Positions 24,001 through 35,327 of a DNA stretch of 64,000 nucleotides are shown piece after piece. Below the pieces are notes generated by a model. It saw only the letters and a program-made list of their open reading frames with translations, made no database searches and was not told where the DNA came from. The first letter of the stretch is position 1. The number at the start of each line of letters is the position of its first letter. A program made the position numbers and the translations under genes. This stretch comes from Erythroxylum novogranatense (taxonomy: Eukaryota > Streptophyta > Magnoliopsida > Malpighiales > Erythroxylaceae): NCBI GenBank assembly GCA_029891385.1, contig CM057228.1:54151783-54215782 (forward strand). The letters run 5' to 3'.

Positions 24001-25121
24001 TAATTCTGTAGAGAATAATGGTGTTTATGTGAAAACTGATTATGACTGAAATGTTGAACCGAAGGAATGGGAATTGGGCATTGAAGTGTAAATTGGCTGT
24101 GAATGTGATAAATTGTGACTGTTTGAAAATCTGTATGATTGAGAATGATATGTTTGATTCTGATAAATTGGATTGGACTGCAATGTGATTTTGTGACTGT
24201 AGGATATTGTGATACATTGAACATGTTGCATTCCATATACAAATACTTAAACGGATAATAATAGTTATGACCTGAGACGCCATTGATATTCAAAAGAGCC
24301 TTGAGCTCGAACACTGATACTGAAAAGAGCCTTGAGCTCGATCACTGAAAAAGAGCTTTGAGCTCGAAGGGAGTTAGTGCATCCCAGAGGGCTCTCCTAC
24401 TCCCTAGACGCGTCTCATCGAAATCATTCTTTGCTTAAGCGCTCGGTCACAACACTGCAATAAAATGGGAAATTGTCACATATGCATTGCATATATACTT
24501 GACTGACTACTTGAAATGGGAAAAAGGCATGAGTGCCTTATTCAATTGCGATTTGCTTGTATGTAGTGATATGGTACTTCTACCTGTGTTATTGCAAACT
24601 AAACTGTGATTGCCTATGTGCTGTGTTATTACTGTGACGCAATTAAGTGATGCATGAATTGGGTGAACCATCAATGATGGTTCCTCACTAAGTTCGCAAA
24701 ACTCACCCAAAATTTGCAAACATTTTTCAGGTCTTGAAGAGTACCCCGTTTGACACAGGAGTATGTCTACCGTATGCAAAGGACAGATAGAGGTCGAGAT
24801 CAGTTTGCGTCTGCATTAGTGTCTCATTAGTTATATGCCGAAATCTCTGTAAAAGAATGCTCTGTATTTATAGTGAGCCTAATTTGGTTATGGCTTTTGT
24901 AAATTACTATTGAATGATTGTAATAACTGAAAATGTTTATTTATGAACGCGGGATCAGATTGTTTACTGTCTATTCCGCGCACATGAGTGTAATGAAAAA
25001 TAAAAAAAACATTTTGATACTGAGTTTCGACTGACTAATGTAGGACGCCACCCTCGCGGGGCACGGATTCGGATATCACCAACGATGTCGGGTTCGGGTC
25101 ACGCGGGAGTGGGGTGTTACA
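21064..25121 (+). mobile_element. Solo LTR S3 (4.06 kb, Tekay-like TGTAACA type)
   Basis: Starts TGTAACATCCCACCCCGAC, ends GGGGTGTTACA and is flanked by TGAGA (21059-21063) and TGATA (25122-25126), a TSD with one substitution. Leaving out the insert and one TSD copy restores the integrase reading across the site, which confirms the borders. The end (about 25040-25121) matches C's LTR ends. 21960-23400 consists of about eight degenerate units of 175-208 bp with a GTTGTAGA-type anchor. 23397-23510 is a GTCGAC palindrome array, followed by the TCCGTCCGACATCCGATTGAC module. 24290-24450 has GAGCCTTGAGCTCG repeats. No PBS, PPT or coding region. Confidence 0.9.
23397..23510. repeat. CTAGTCGACTAG palindrome array in S3
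   Basis: Five copies of (A/C)(C/T)AGTCGACTA, one of them mutated to GTCAAC, arranged as two longer repeats (GCACTAGTCGACTAC...ACCTGC and GCACTAGTCGACTAGGA...GTATTTTT). Directly downstream is the conserved LTR module at about 23530. Confidence 0.9.
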
Positions 25122-25126
25122 TGATA

Positions 25127-25776
25127 GGATGAATAGGACTTTGATGGAAAGAGCCTGATGTCTACTTTCACATTCAAATTTGCCTAAGGCATTTTAGGGT
25201 GAAGCTTTACTTACAGTTATTTATGCATTAAATCATTCACCATGTGTTCCTCTCTAATATGAAGTTCCAGAAAAGGTGTGGTCAGGAAAGGACGTTTCCT
25301 ATGACCATTTGCGGGTCTTTGGTTGCAAGACTTTTGTCCATATTCCTAAAGATGAAAGAAAAAGGTTTGATGTCAAAACACGACAATGTGTATTCATTAG
25401 CTATGGTCAAGATCAATTTGGCTATAGATTTTATGATCCGGTGCAGAAAAGACTTATCAGGACTCGTGATGTTATGTTTATTGAAGATCAAACTATTGAA
25501 GATATCAACAAGGCGGAGAAGGAAGTTCCAAACTCTGATGATGACTCAACAAGCTTCCGATTGAATCCTCCAACAATGGTGTCAAGATAAGTTGGAGATG
25601 ATGTAAAAAATGATCAGCTAGAAGATGATAATGCAGATGTCCCCAATGAAGTTGAACAAGAGGATGATGATGGTGTTCACATTGAACCACCAGCACCTGA
25701 AGATTTTCCAGTCTCATTACGAAGATCTAGTAGAAATAAACAACCATCTACTAGATATCTAGTTGATCAGTATGTA
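25127..25776 (+). pseudogene. Copia E integrase, 3' part and linker
   Basis: Continuation after S3: NRTLMERA (the Glu region of the DDE core), then LNHSPCVPL and SGKDVSYDHLRVFGCKTFVHIP, followed by RQCVFISYGQDQFGYRFYDP, the Copia integrase C-terminal segment. Stops occur near 25159 and 25239 and after TMVSR at 25590. The linker to RT (LRRSSRNKQPSTRY at about 25715-25755) is readable. Non-functional. Confidence 0.86.
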
Positions 25777-27200
25777 ATGCTGACTGACGGGGGAGAACCA
25801 GAAAGCTTTGATGAAGCCATGAATGATGAACATAAGAAGAAATGGAAAAAAGTCATGCAAGATGAGATGAAATCCTTGCATGAGAATAAAACATTCGAGC
25901 TGGTGAAATTGCCAGAAGGCAAAAGAACATTGAAGAATAAATGGGTGTTCAGAATCAAACATGAACACAATGACCATCCTCGATTCAAAGCAAGATTAGT
26001 GGTCAAAGGATTCAGCCAAAAGAAGGGTATTGACTTTGACGAGATATTTTCACCGGTGGTGAAAATGACATCCATACGTACAGTGCTAGGGCTAATTGCA
26101 AGTTTTAATTTGGAGGTTGAACAAATGGATGCCAAAACTGCTTTCCGACATGGGGATTTAGAAGAAGAGATATATATGGAGTAGCCAGAAGGTTTCGTGA
26201 AAAAGGAGATAGAAGACTATGTTTGTAGACTGAAGAGTCTATATCGTCTAAAACAGGCACCAAGACAGTGGTATAAGAAGTTTGAGTCTGTTATAGGGGA
26301 GCAAGGCTACAAGAAGACTACTTCAGATCACTGTGTATTCGTGAAAAAATTCTCTAATGATGATTTCATTATTTTATTACTCTATGTGGATATGTTAATT
26401 GTGGTAAGAATATTTCTAGAATCAACAATCTAAAAAGCCAACTGGATAAGTCTTTTTCCATGAAAGACTTGGGATCGGCAAAGCAGATTCTTGACATGCA
26501 GATTATCAGAGATAGAAGCACCAAGAAACTATGGTTATCACAAGAGAAGTACATTGATAAAGTACTTCAGAGATTCAAACTAGACAAAGCTAAAGAGGTT
26601 AGTTGTCTTCTTGCTAATCACTTTAAATTGAGTTCCAAAGAGTGCCCTTCTACAGATGAAGAGAAGGAAGAAATGTCCAGAGTTCCATATGGTCCAGAAG
26701 TTGGAAGTTTGATGTATGCCATGGTTTGTACACGGCCAGATATTGCTCATGCAGTTGAAGTTGTGAGTCGTTTCCTTTCAAATCCTAGAAAGGAACATCG
26801 GACTGTAGTCAAGTGGATTCTCAGGTATCTTCGAGGATCATCCAAAATATGTTTATGTTTTGGAAAAGCAAAACCTGTGTTAGCTAGTTACACAGATGCA
26901 GATATGGCTGGAGATGTTGACTCAAGAAAGTCTACATCAGGTTACTTGATTACTTTTACAAGGGGAGATGTGGCATAACAGTCAAAGTTACAAAAATATG
27001 TTGCACTTTCTACAACTGAAGCAGAGTTTATTGCAGTAATAGAAGCCTGTAAGGAGTTGCTATGGATGAAGAAGTTCTTTGATGAACTTGGTATCAAGCA
27101 AGAACAGTATCAGCTATTTTGTGACAGTCAAAGCGTTATTCATTTTAGAAAGAATGCTCGTTTCACTCACAATCAAAACACATTAATGTGAGAAATCATT
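25777..27200 (+). pseudogene. Copia E reverse transcriptase and RNase H
   Basis: RT_Copia (RVT_2) begins at FDEAMNDEHKKKWKKVMQDE and continues with NKWVFRIK, KARLVVKGFSQKKGIDF, FSPVVKM and MDAKTAFRHGDLEEEIYME. A stop follows at 26182, then RLKQAPRQWYKKF. The polymerase box reads LLLYVDMLIV: one Asp of YVDD is deleted. A frame break follows near 26410, then SMKDLGSAKQILDMQI, VGSLMYAMVCTRPDIAHA and the RNase H motif YTDADMAGDVDSRKSTSGY. Another stop lies near 26977, then LSTTEAEFIA and LFCDSQSVIH. At least four inactivating changes. Confidence 0.9.
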
Positions 27201-27351
27201 GGATCAGAGATGTGATGGATACGAAACAATTACAGTTAGAAAAGATCCATACTGATGAAAATGGATCAGACATGTTAACCAACATTCTACCAAAAGGCAA
27301 GTTCGAGTATTGTCGATCAATAGCAGGCTTGATAGAGCCCTCCATGTAATC

Positions 27352-27360
27352 GGGAGGGGG
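27352..27360 (+). other. Polypurine tract of Copia E
   Basis: GGGAGGGGG, five bases before the 3' LTR start at 27366; the expected plus-strand priming site. Confidence 0.8.
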
Positions 27361-27365
27361 ACATT

Positions 27366-27802
27366 TGTTGGAGATGGGTCCCTCTCATATGGAGGGAATC
27401 CATCATTCAAGTATTTTGATGCCGTAACATGCAGCATTTGTTGAAAAAAAGAAATGTAGCTGTCTCACGTGGTGGAGTGCCTATATAAGGCACTCCATGC
27501 TTAAGAAGAAATATAGAAAAAACAGAGAGGAAAACCAAAGCATTGTTTTGCTCTGAAGTTGGGAAATATATTTTGGTGAGTGACAAAATAGTGAGGTTAG
27601 TATTTTTAGGTTGGGAAACACCTTGTGAGCCACTATTTTGGTTTTATCTCTGTATATCTACTATTTGTAATAGTGGAAGATTTATTATGAGTTTTGTTTG
27701 TGGACGTAGTCCAAAGTTAAGGGTAAACCACGTTAAAAATTCTGTGTCCATTTTGCTCATTTTATTTTTTGTTTTCACAAAATACACTCACTGCGCCCAA
27801 CA
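27366..27802 (+). mobile_element. 3' LTR of Copia E
   Basis: A 437-bp LTR, TGTTGGAGATGGG to CGCCCAACA, short as is usual for Tork/Tnt1 elements. It holds a compact promoter: a CACGTG G-box at 27466-27471 and a TATATAA box at 27482-27488 inside a perfect inverted repeat. The next five bases (AGATC, 27803-27807) would be the TSD, but the left end of E is outside the window. Confidence 0.88.
27466..27496 (+). promoter_or_regulatory. Copia E LTR core promoter: G-box plus hairpin-framed TATA box
   Basis: CACGTG (27466-27471) is a plant G-box, a bHLH/bZIP target. Three bases later GGAGTGCC (27474-27481), TATATAA (27482-27488) and GGCACTCC (27489-27496) form a perfect 8-bp inverted repeat with the TATA box as the loop. 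Promoter role is inferred from the LTR position. Confidence 0.75.
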
Positions 27803-28570
27803 AGATCTGCTTGGGTTATAATCATTATTGTCATTGATCATGCTCTAGAAATGTTAGGAGGGCATCCCATACAAGAAATCTATCCTCAAGTCCAAACACT
27901 CTCTCGTACTGATGAAGTTTGCATTGAAAGGCCTATAGTAACTAAGACGTCTAAATAACTCATTCGGATCGTCTCCTTGACCATCCAAAACTGGATCGTA
28001 TTTGGCTTGTCTCATGCATGGTGTCCTTTGTCCATGAAGAAATTAGACAGCACCTCCCGAGTTAACTCCTAGTAGAAGGGCTCCACTATATTAAAGAATC
28101 AAGGCTAAGCATTAATAGTGATAAGCCCTAAACTTGTTTCACTAAACACCCTTACTTTGGCACTTCCTAATCGATGTAACTTCTCCTGACAAACATCTTT
28201 TCCTTGCTGACATTGCTCTTTATATGTTTCGATATTGAAAAGCAACATCAGGGGTCATTAGGGTGGATGCATGGTGCAAGTTTTTCTCGGGTGTCTAGAC
28301 GAACCCTCTTTTTATTGTCGCTTGCATAGTACTTTCTTCTTACGTCATGATCTAGTCATTATGCTTGAAACCTAGAATAAGTGTGAAAAAATTTGAAGAT
28401 AAATTATGGTAATACCCTTTTCCCATACTAAAATTGATTATGCTCACTAAATTATTAAATGTGAAAACAAACTAACAAAGAAAAATTAAACACATAGAAA
28501 TAAATAATAAATTAACACCAATAAATAAATAAACAATAAAATAAAATAAATTTAATTAGAAAATTAACTA
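27803..28570 (-). pseudogene. Athila-like element F, downstream remnant (left flank)
   Basis: A degenerate region between Copia E and Copia A. On the minus strand, pieces such as ELTREVLSNFFMDK, PNTIQFWM and YLDVLVTIGLS can be read with stops. They resemble the reading frame that Athila-type and related plant Ty3 elements carry outside pol, but this is low-confidence recognition. 28390-28570 is AT-rich with no visible feature. It joins 53680 across element A: the A target-site duplicates ACACA lie at 28571-28575 and 53675-53679. Confidence 0.4.
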
Positions 28571-28575
28571 ACACA

Positions 28576-29739
28576 TGAAGTAAATCACTTGTTAATATAG
28601 AAATCCGATATAATATGTAAGCTACACAAGAAAGGGGGTTGAATTGTGTAATCTTTTTGAAAATATTAATCTTTTGAGACTTCTTGAATTTCTTTACAAC
28701 ATTCAAATGATTACTAAAATACTTTGTTAAAGTTGATAAGCAATGCAATCGCAAGTAATATTATCTACTCGTCTAACACAAGAGAATTAAAAGATAAGGG
28801 TTAAAGACTAGATGTTGCGATTTTATACTAGTTCACCCCAAACCTTGGGCTACCTCCACAGTTTTTCTGAGATTTCACTATACTGGTCAACTTTACAAGT
28901 ATTCTTTCAACACGTAGAGCCTCTTCAGGTCTTTCTCATAAAGTATTCTTTATTAGCTATATTAGCCTCTCCGGGCTCTAGCTTTCCTTTCTCTCTCTAA
29001 GAACATTATTTTTGAGTTTTCACGTTACAAATGTATTTGTTCACTTCTTTTGGAATTTGAATACAAAATTTTTGCTAATATCAAAAACGTTCAAGAGTAA
29101 TTCTCTATCTGTATGTAGTTTTTGATTACAACTAATATTTATAGCCTAAGTCTCCAACTGTCTTCTTGATAACTACTTCTTGATTCTTCTAGAAATAGTT
29201 ATTAGTTGAGTCCTGTAACTAACTCCAACTAATTAACTGACTAACGTTCTAGAATATCTTCCTTTTGTATCATTTGGAATAACTTTTCTTTTGTTACTAG
29301 ATTTCATCTGTTATTCCGCTTCGTCTTATGCTTCGACTTTGTCATATGCTTCATCTTATTCTTCGACTTCGTCTTATGCTTCAACTTCGTCTTATGTTGT
29401 GCTTCATCTTATGCTTCAATTTCGTCTTATGTTGCACTTCGTTTTATACTTCGACTTCGTCTTATGTTACGCTTTATCTTATGCTTCGACTTCGTCTTAT
29501 GTTTTGACTTTGTCTTATGTTTTGTCTTATACTTCGACTTCGTCTTATGTTTCATCTTATGTTGCGCTTCGTCTTATGTTGTTGTGCTTCGTCTTATGCT
29601 TCAACTTTTGTGGCCTAAGTGTTACTTACATTTATCTACACATTTAACAAACCCATCAAAACAGTTCATATATTTCTAAGATTATTATTATTTGATTGTC
29701 ATCAAAATGAATAGAAGTGAAGTCCTTTTGACTTAACAA
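28576..29739 (-). mobile_element. 3' LTR of Copia A
   Basis: 1164 bp. On the minus strand it begins TGTTAAGTCAAAAGG and ends at TTACTTCA. A TATAAATA box is at 29136-29143 (minus strand). 29310-29610 is a tandem repeat of TTCGTCTTATG and CTTCGACTTCGTC words. The right LTR (52535-53674) aligns from 28752 onward but differs by many substitutions and by repeat copy number, so A is older than B. Apparent protein frames over the repeat (S/Y/T-rich) are not genes. Confidence 0.9.
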
Positions 29740-29740
29740 T

Positions 29741-29753
29741 CTCCCCCTTTTTT
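29741..29753 (-). other. Polypurine tract of Copia A
   Basis: CTCCCCCTTTTTT on the plus strand, i.e. AAAAAAGGGGGAG on the minus strand, two bases before the 3' LTR start; the classic Sirevirus-type PPT. Confidence 0.88.
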
Positions 29754-30102
29754 ATGATAACAAATAATCATAATTTTAGAAGGTAAAATGAAATTTATAG
29801 ACAAATAGTATTTAGACGAATAATAAACCAAAGAAAAATATAAGAAAAGAATTGCATATAAGGCATATACAATGCTTTCTGTCTATTCTTCTTGTTCTCC
29901 TTTATATCACGTTCTCATTCTCCTCTATATCTCCTTCTTCCCCTATTTGTTATTAATAAAAAAATTGCTCATCGTAAACGCTTTAGAATTTCAAAAAATA
30001 TACGTTGCATGTCAGTGCGAATCGTCTTGAGGTCTTGTTCAATAGTAACCTGTAGTAGTGCTACTTCCTCATGAAGATCACCCATTGATTCAGCAAGTTC
30101 AT

Positions 30103-32160
30103 CTACCTTAGTATGAATTCCTCAATTTCTTTTGTTAATGCTTCCTGAACTTCCTTCTGACTATGACTTGCTTCTGTCCAATTTATGAAATGCTTCAAGA
30201 ACTCCAGATTAACAGTAGGATCTTGGTGTATTTCACTAAGTGGAGGAAGGTTTTCAACAGTAGATGGTTCTGAAGGTAAAACGTCTAACTCTATAATTTT
30301 GATAGAGGGTAGACTGAAGGGTTGTTTTCCTTTTGGGATATCAAGATTATCAGGTCTAGGTAGTTTCAGAATTGGTTGCCTAAGAAGATGTAACAAATCT
30401 TTGATTGAAGGTATGAAACCTAAAGGTCTAAAATGCATGACCAAATGTACAAAGGTTTCTAAATTGAATTTGATACCTTTAACTATGATACTTCTATACT
30501 GTCCTTCTTGCACTTTCCCAACTACCATAAAGTTTTCATCTGTGATTAAAACTCCAAATTTACTTCTTGATGCTTTTGAAATGTTGTGTGGAACATAGAT
30601 ACCTCCAGGTTGAGCTGCATTGCATGCATCATCTATGTTCTTTACAGCTACTTGAATCTACTCTTCTGTAAGATCATCATTATTTCTCTAAAAAAACATC
30701 TTATTTATCCCTTTTTCTTCATTTCTCACAAGGGTTGAGCATATTGGTTGTATATCTGGCACAATTTTTATCAAAATTCTGCTCGTAATTGGATAGATTA
30801 TATATCAATCCTTTGAAATCTTCAATGGATATGGTTTTGCCTTCTCATCTAGCAGAAAACCATATAATCTTTGTTCTTCTTGGCTTAGAAGATGTATCGT
30901 TTGATCATTAATCGGTATAGGTTCGACTAGTACCTTGATTGATTTTTTCAAAGGTTCTCTGATAATAATTGAACTTCTGCTTCGAACAGGTACTGGTTCT
31001 TCTATAATCTTCATTCTCAAATCCTTTTTATTGATTGGTTGAGCAGGATTATAAGGTTCTAATTGATGTTCCACTGTTTTTTCCTTTTGTTTAACCTCAG
31101 ATGAAGAAACCTTCTTCTGACTAGGCTTCACTTTCTTTTGTTCTTCTACTGGTTTAGAAGAAAGTTGTTGTTGAGGCTTCTTCCTTTTAAATACTAACTT
31201 CCTTTTAATTTCAGTTCCTCCAGATGATTTTGCTAATTGGCTTTGCAAAATAAAAATAATTGATCTTGTAGACTGCTGTCTTTTCTCTTGTTTTTCAAAA
31301 TCTTCATCACGAGCAGAGATATCCTCTTCTTTTGTTCTTGTTTTCATAAGGTCAATAATCTTGGTGACCTTTTTGACTGTTTGGATTTTTCTTATTGAAG
31401 TGCTTCGCCTTTCTCTTCAATGACACTTGTTGTGATGATTGTTGAACCCAGCTTTCCTTTTTCTGTAGAATCGTCTTAGTTTTTATTGATACATCGGCTG
31501 ATTTCTCAGTCTTTTCTTCTATAAATGTTTTTCCTGTCGAACGAGGTTTGTTGTTTTTGTAGACATATCACTTTCACTTTTGCCCTGTCTTACTATGGGA
31601 GTAAAACTTCTATTCAACTCATCATCAATCTTTATCCCCATTTTGTGAATAGTTGTGGCATTAATAATACTCTTCACATCCATCTTTACCCTGTTAACTC
31701 TGTCGAGAAAGATTCTAGATTCTCTAAAAATCCTTATCAATAGCATTCCATACGATAAAGAGCTAGAATCACCCTTCGACTTCATCATGTACTTCAAAAT
31801 CAAGTATGGAAGATTAATGGGTTGGTGATTTAGTAGATGATACAGACAATGTTCATCATTCATTGTCACAAGGCCCTTCGAGCCTACTCTTGGTAAAATA
31901 CAGTGAAGAAGTAGTGAATGAAGAACCCTAGCCTTCGGAACAAGAGTTACCGCCTTCTTAACTTCAGGATCACTACTTCTATAGAGTTGTCGATTAATGT
32001 GCATTCTATCTACACGACCTTAAGTAATCCATTTTTTATTATTAAACAACTTTACTCCAATACTAGGACACCCACTGACCCTTTCGATAGTATCTTCTAT
32101 CACAATAACTAACAATCCATCTTGAAGAAGTTTTCTAGCCAACTGCTTCAATCTCTGGTC
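30103..32160 (-). pseudogene. 3' accessory (env-position) frame of Copia A, broken by stops
   Basis: Between RNase H and the PPT three open stretches (32004-31519, 31347-30805, 30528-30103) lie in one frame and look like a single former protein of over 600 residues interrupted by a few stops. Upstream of 32004 the sequence continues to about 32160 (KLLQDGLLVIVIEDTIERV). The first part (LYRSSDPEVKKAVTLVPKAR, LHCILPRVGSKG, NLPYLILKYM) resembles the putative plant transposon protein domain found in plant retroelements; this assignment is tentative. The middle is Lys/Gln-rich and basic (KRKLVFKRKKPQQQ). The last part is neutral (FVHLVMHFRPLGFIPSI). Sireviruses often carry an extra frame here, sometimes called env-like. 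I see no signal peptide or clear membrane helix, so an envelope role is not supported. Confidence 0.62.
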
Positions 32161-32545
32161 CAATGTCCATATGATTTTCTTTTAATGAGATGAAATCAAA
32201 ATGTCTCTTATAAATAAGCAATTGCTCCATTTGTGATCAGTAACAAATAAAAACTAAACACACAAAAGTATTTTGCTCAAAGTAGTGATGTTAGTTTCTA
32301 AAAGTAAGAGGATATGTTGAAATGAACTTGAACCTTATAACAGAGTATGAATCGTCTTGGTTGAGAGCGCTAAACAAGTTGGTTTCAAAGTATTTCAAGA
32401 AAATTCTAGAGTAGAAGCTATTTTAGAATCTTGAGAAGAGCTCCTTCTTATACTTATTCTTAAAAAGTTAACGTTCATAACTTACCGTTACTGTTTACTT
32501 GAAAACTTACAACTTTTTATCTTCTTCTTGTATAAATCATCTGGG

Positions 32546-33526
32546 TCATGATGTGACAGAAAAATGGTCATTCAACATTACCATATTCAAGTTCCGTCTG
32601 AATTCTTTGAATCTATCTTCACACAAAGGTTTAGTGAAAATATCTACCCATTGCTGATTCGTCTCAACAAATTGTAGACTGATGATGCCTCTCTGTACAT
32701 ATATGAAATGATGTCTAACTTCAATATGTTTTGCCCTCGAGTGTTGTATTGGATTCTTTGATAGATTGATAGCACTTGTGTTGTCACAAAAAATTAGAAT
32801 TTGATCTTTTTGTGTGGAATAATCTTTTAATTGATACTTAATCCATAACATCTATGAACAACAATTTGCAGTTGGCATATATTCAGCTTCTGTAGTAGAT
32901 AGAGCAATTGGACTTTGCCTTTTGCTTGACTATGAAATTAGATTATGACTAAGAAAGTGACAACCTCCACTTGTACTCGTTCTATCAATTCTATCTCCAA
33001 CATAATCAACATCATAGTAGCCAATTAACCTGAAATATTTACCTTTCTTATACATTAAACAAAGATCAGTAGAACCTGCCAAGTATCTCAATATTCTTTT
33101 AACAACAATATAATGAGATTCTCTAAGATCTGCTTGAAATCTTGCACACACAAAAACACTATTTGTACTAAAACATAGCTTCTTAGAAGTTGCACAAAAA
33201 ATAATATCATCTATATATATCTGTACTATAATGAAATCATTTTTGATACACTTTCCAAACAAAGTCTTATCTACTTGTCCTTTAATAAAGTCATTTCCTA
33301 TTAAAAAAAGAACTTAGATGATCATACCAAGTACAAGGTGCTTGTTTTAATCCATACAAAGCTTTATGAAGTCTATAGACATACTCTGGTTCATCAGTAT
33401 CTTCAAAACTAGGAGGTTGCTTTACATAAACTTCTTCATCTATAAAACCATTCAAAAAGGCACTTTTTACATCCATTTAAAACACTTTTATATCATGACA
33501 AACAACATATGCAAGCAAAATCCTAT
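32546..33526 (-). pseudogene. Copia A reverse transcriptase (3' part) and RNase H
   Basis: Reading leftward from the H insertion: [20 protein letters not shown] and [15 protein letters not shown] (33476-33291), then the polymerase box QIYIDDIIFCATS (about 33225-33180). Immediately after LCFSTNSV the text jumps to CARFQADLRESHYIVVKRIL, so roughly 100 residues of the RT connection are deleted. RNase H follows with YYDVDYVGDRIDRTSTSGG (first Asp of the usual SDAD changed) and, after stops, LIFCDNTSAINLSKNPIQHS and FTKPLCEDRF at 32851-32546. Inactive. Confidence 0.88.
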
Positions 33527-33531
33527 TAGCT

Positions 33532-34023
33532 TGTTGGCCCCCAAAAATTTTTTCTTGATAAATGAGCATGATTAGATTAAGTTTGGGATCTTCTGTCTTT
33601 TTCTTCTTCTGTCTTTTCGCTTCTTCTGTGTTTTGCTTCTTTTTCTTTTTCGCTTCTTTTGCCTTTTTGCTTCTTCTGTGTTTTGTTTCTTCTGTCTTTT
33701 GCTTCTTCTGTCATTCGTCTTCCCCTATCTTCTATTCCATTTTTGACCCCCTTCAGAAGATAGAATCCGACCTCAGGGTCTTCCTCAAAGTTGTAAGTCT
33801 CTAAGCCTTCTTTGAAATCGTCTTAAGAGAATCTTCACCTGATATCCCTAATGACAGTTTTGCCAATAGTCCCAAGGCTGGTGCAAAATATTTAAGATCG
33901 ACTTCTGTTCGGATATAGTAAAAGTAGGTTGTCCTGGTGGGGGCATACCACCCATGCAGGATACGTGTCCAGATGTCACTTAGGACATTTGGCTTGTGAC
34001 TCACAATGGCGGGGTGTCCAACA
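33532..34023 (+). mobile_element. 5' LTR of H, internally deleted (492 bp)
   Basis: Starts TGTTGGCCCCCAAAAATT and ends GTGTCCAACA, as the 3' LTR does, but is 3065 bp shorter. The first 50-odd bases (to TTTGGGATCTT, about 33593) match the 3' LTR start; the next bases already match the end of the pyrimidine array near 42020. The whole U3 bulk, including all nine 102-bp units, is absent. A TATA-like AAATATTTAA lies at about 33885. Confidence 0.9.
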
Positions 34024-34027
34024 CTTA

Positions 34028-34039
34028 TGGTATCAGAGC
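34028..34039 (+). other. Primer-binding site of H
   Basis: TGGTATCAGAGC, four bases after the 5' LTR end; initiator tRNA-Met type, as usual for Tekay elements. Confidence 0.93.
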
Positions 34040-34212
34040 GACTAAGTTTAAGAGTTTCCTAGGCTTTTGGTGGGTAGTCTAAGGCATGAAATGAACATGT
34101 ATTATTTTTAAGTAAGCAAAATGCATGGTTTTCAAATTGTTTTACATGGTTTGAAATTGTTTTACAAAAACTAAAGGTTTTCATTGATCTTATATTCAAG
34201 GAGTGATAAATG

Positions 34213-35310
34213 CCACCTTGAAGGAGAACTCGAGAAGCCTGGACTCAATCTGGCTCTCGCCAAGGGAGTACGGATGAATCCTATGTCCAGCAAGAAGTTG
34301 GGACACACCTTGCTCCTGATTCTGAGGCACCTGATGTGCAACATGAAATGCCACCACCTCCTCCCCCTATTCCATCTATAGACCCGCAGTTCTTTCAGGC
34401 CTTTGCCCAGGCTTTCACATATGCCATGGGCCAAGGGTCACAAGTCCCGATGCAGGCTCCAGTGGAGAGGAGTGGCCAGTATGATAAGCTCCGCATGTAT
34501 AAAGTTGTAAATTTCAATGGGATTATAAATCCCGAAGAGGCTGAAGCCTGGTTGAAGAAGATCGAGAGGGTTCTGATTCGAATGAAGTGCTCGGATGAGG
34601 AGAAGTTAGATTATGCAGTGAGCTTGCTATAGGGAGATGCACTTCATTAGTGGGAATCAGTCAGGATATGCCTCTAGTGTTGTCATAGAGAGACTTTTTG
34701 GAAGCCTTTAGGAGGAAATACTTCTTGAGAGTCTATATCCAGGAGAAGGACAGAGAGTTTATGAATCTCACATAGAGGGATATGAGTGTAAGTGAATATG
34801 AGCTGAAGTTTACCCAGTTGTCCTGGTATACGGCCAACATTATTGCTAATGAGGAGGATAAATGCCGCAAGTTTGAGGGAGGTCTTCATTTGGGGATCAA
34901 GGAGAAAATTCTTATCCATAAATTTTGTGACTACCAACAACTGGTAGATGCTGCACTTCAGGTTGAGAAGCTGGAGAATATCAAAAATGAAGTAAGCAAG
35001 AATAGGAAGAACAGGGAACAGTTTTCTAAGAAAGGGGAGAGTACTCAAATGCATGAGAGGGGTAGGAAGAGTGCCCACACACAGAGTGAAGTGGGGAGTA
35101 GTGCCTCTACTAGGAACAAGCAACCAAGGGCAGTTTCAGTGCAAGCCTCTACTACGGGAGGCAATAATAGGGTGGAGAAGAGTAGGAACATGAACCCCTA
35201 ATGTGAGTATTATGGAAAGCTCTACATAGGAAAGTGTTTCAAGTTACTTGGAGCATGTTTCTGATGCGGACAGAAGGGACACTTGATTAGAGACTGTCCC
35301 TAATTAACAA
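34213..35310 (+). pseudogene. Gypsy H gag
   Basis: Retrotransposon Gag in two main pieces. 34336-34632: a proline-rich start (PPPPPPIPSIDPQFFQAFAQ), then YDKLRMYKVVNFNGIINPEEAEAWL and MKCSDEEKLDYAVSLL, ending in a stop where LLQGDA-type sequence should continue. 34782-35201: VSEYELKFTQLSWYT, EEDKCRKFEGGLHLGIKEKI and a basic, serine-rich tail. The zinc knuckle at about 35260-35300 (CGQKGHLIRDCP) has a stop just before it. It aligns with D's gag (14930-15536). Start codon not assigned with certainty. Confidence 0.86.
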
Positions 35311-35327
35311 GGTAAGAGGGGTCCCAA

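Noticed and set aside
19539..27802. Host gene with introns for the split E reading frames
   Set aside because: The interruption is a solo LTR with TG...CA ends and a TSD, and the domains are in Copia order, so this is a transposon, not a spliced gene.
29291..29679. Ser/Tyr/Thr-rich frames in the left A LTR (and 53137-53600 in the right)
   Set aside because: Translations of the TTCGTCTTATG repeat; no conserved protein features.
30103..32160. Envelope protein in Copia A
   Set aside because: The position fits an env-like frame, but no signal peptide, transmembrane helix or fusion-type segment is visible.
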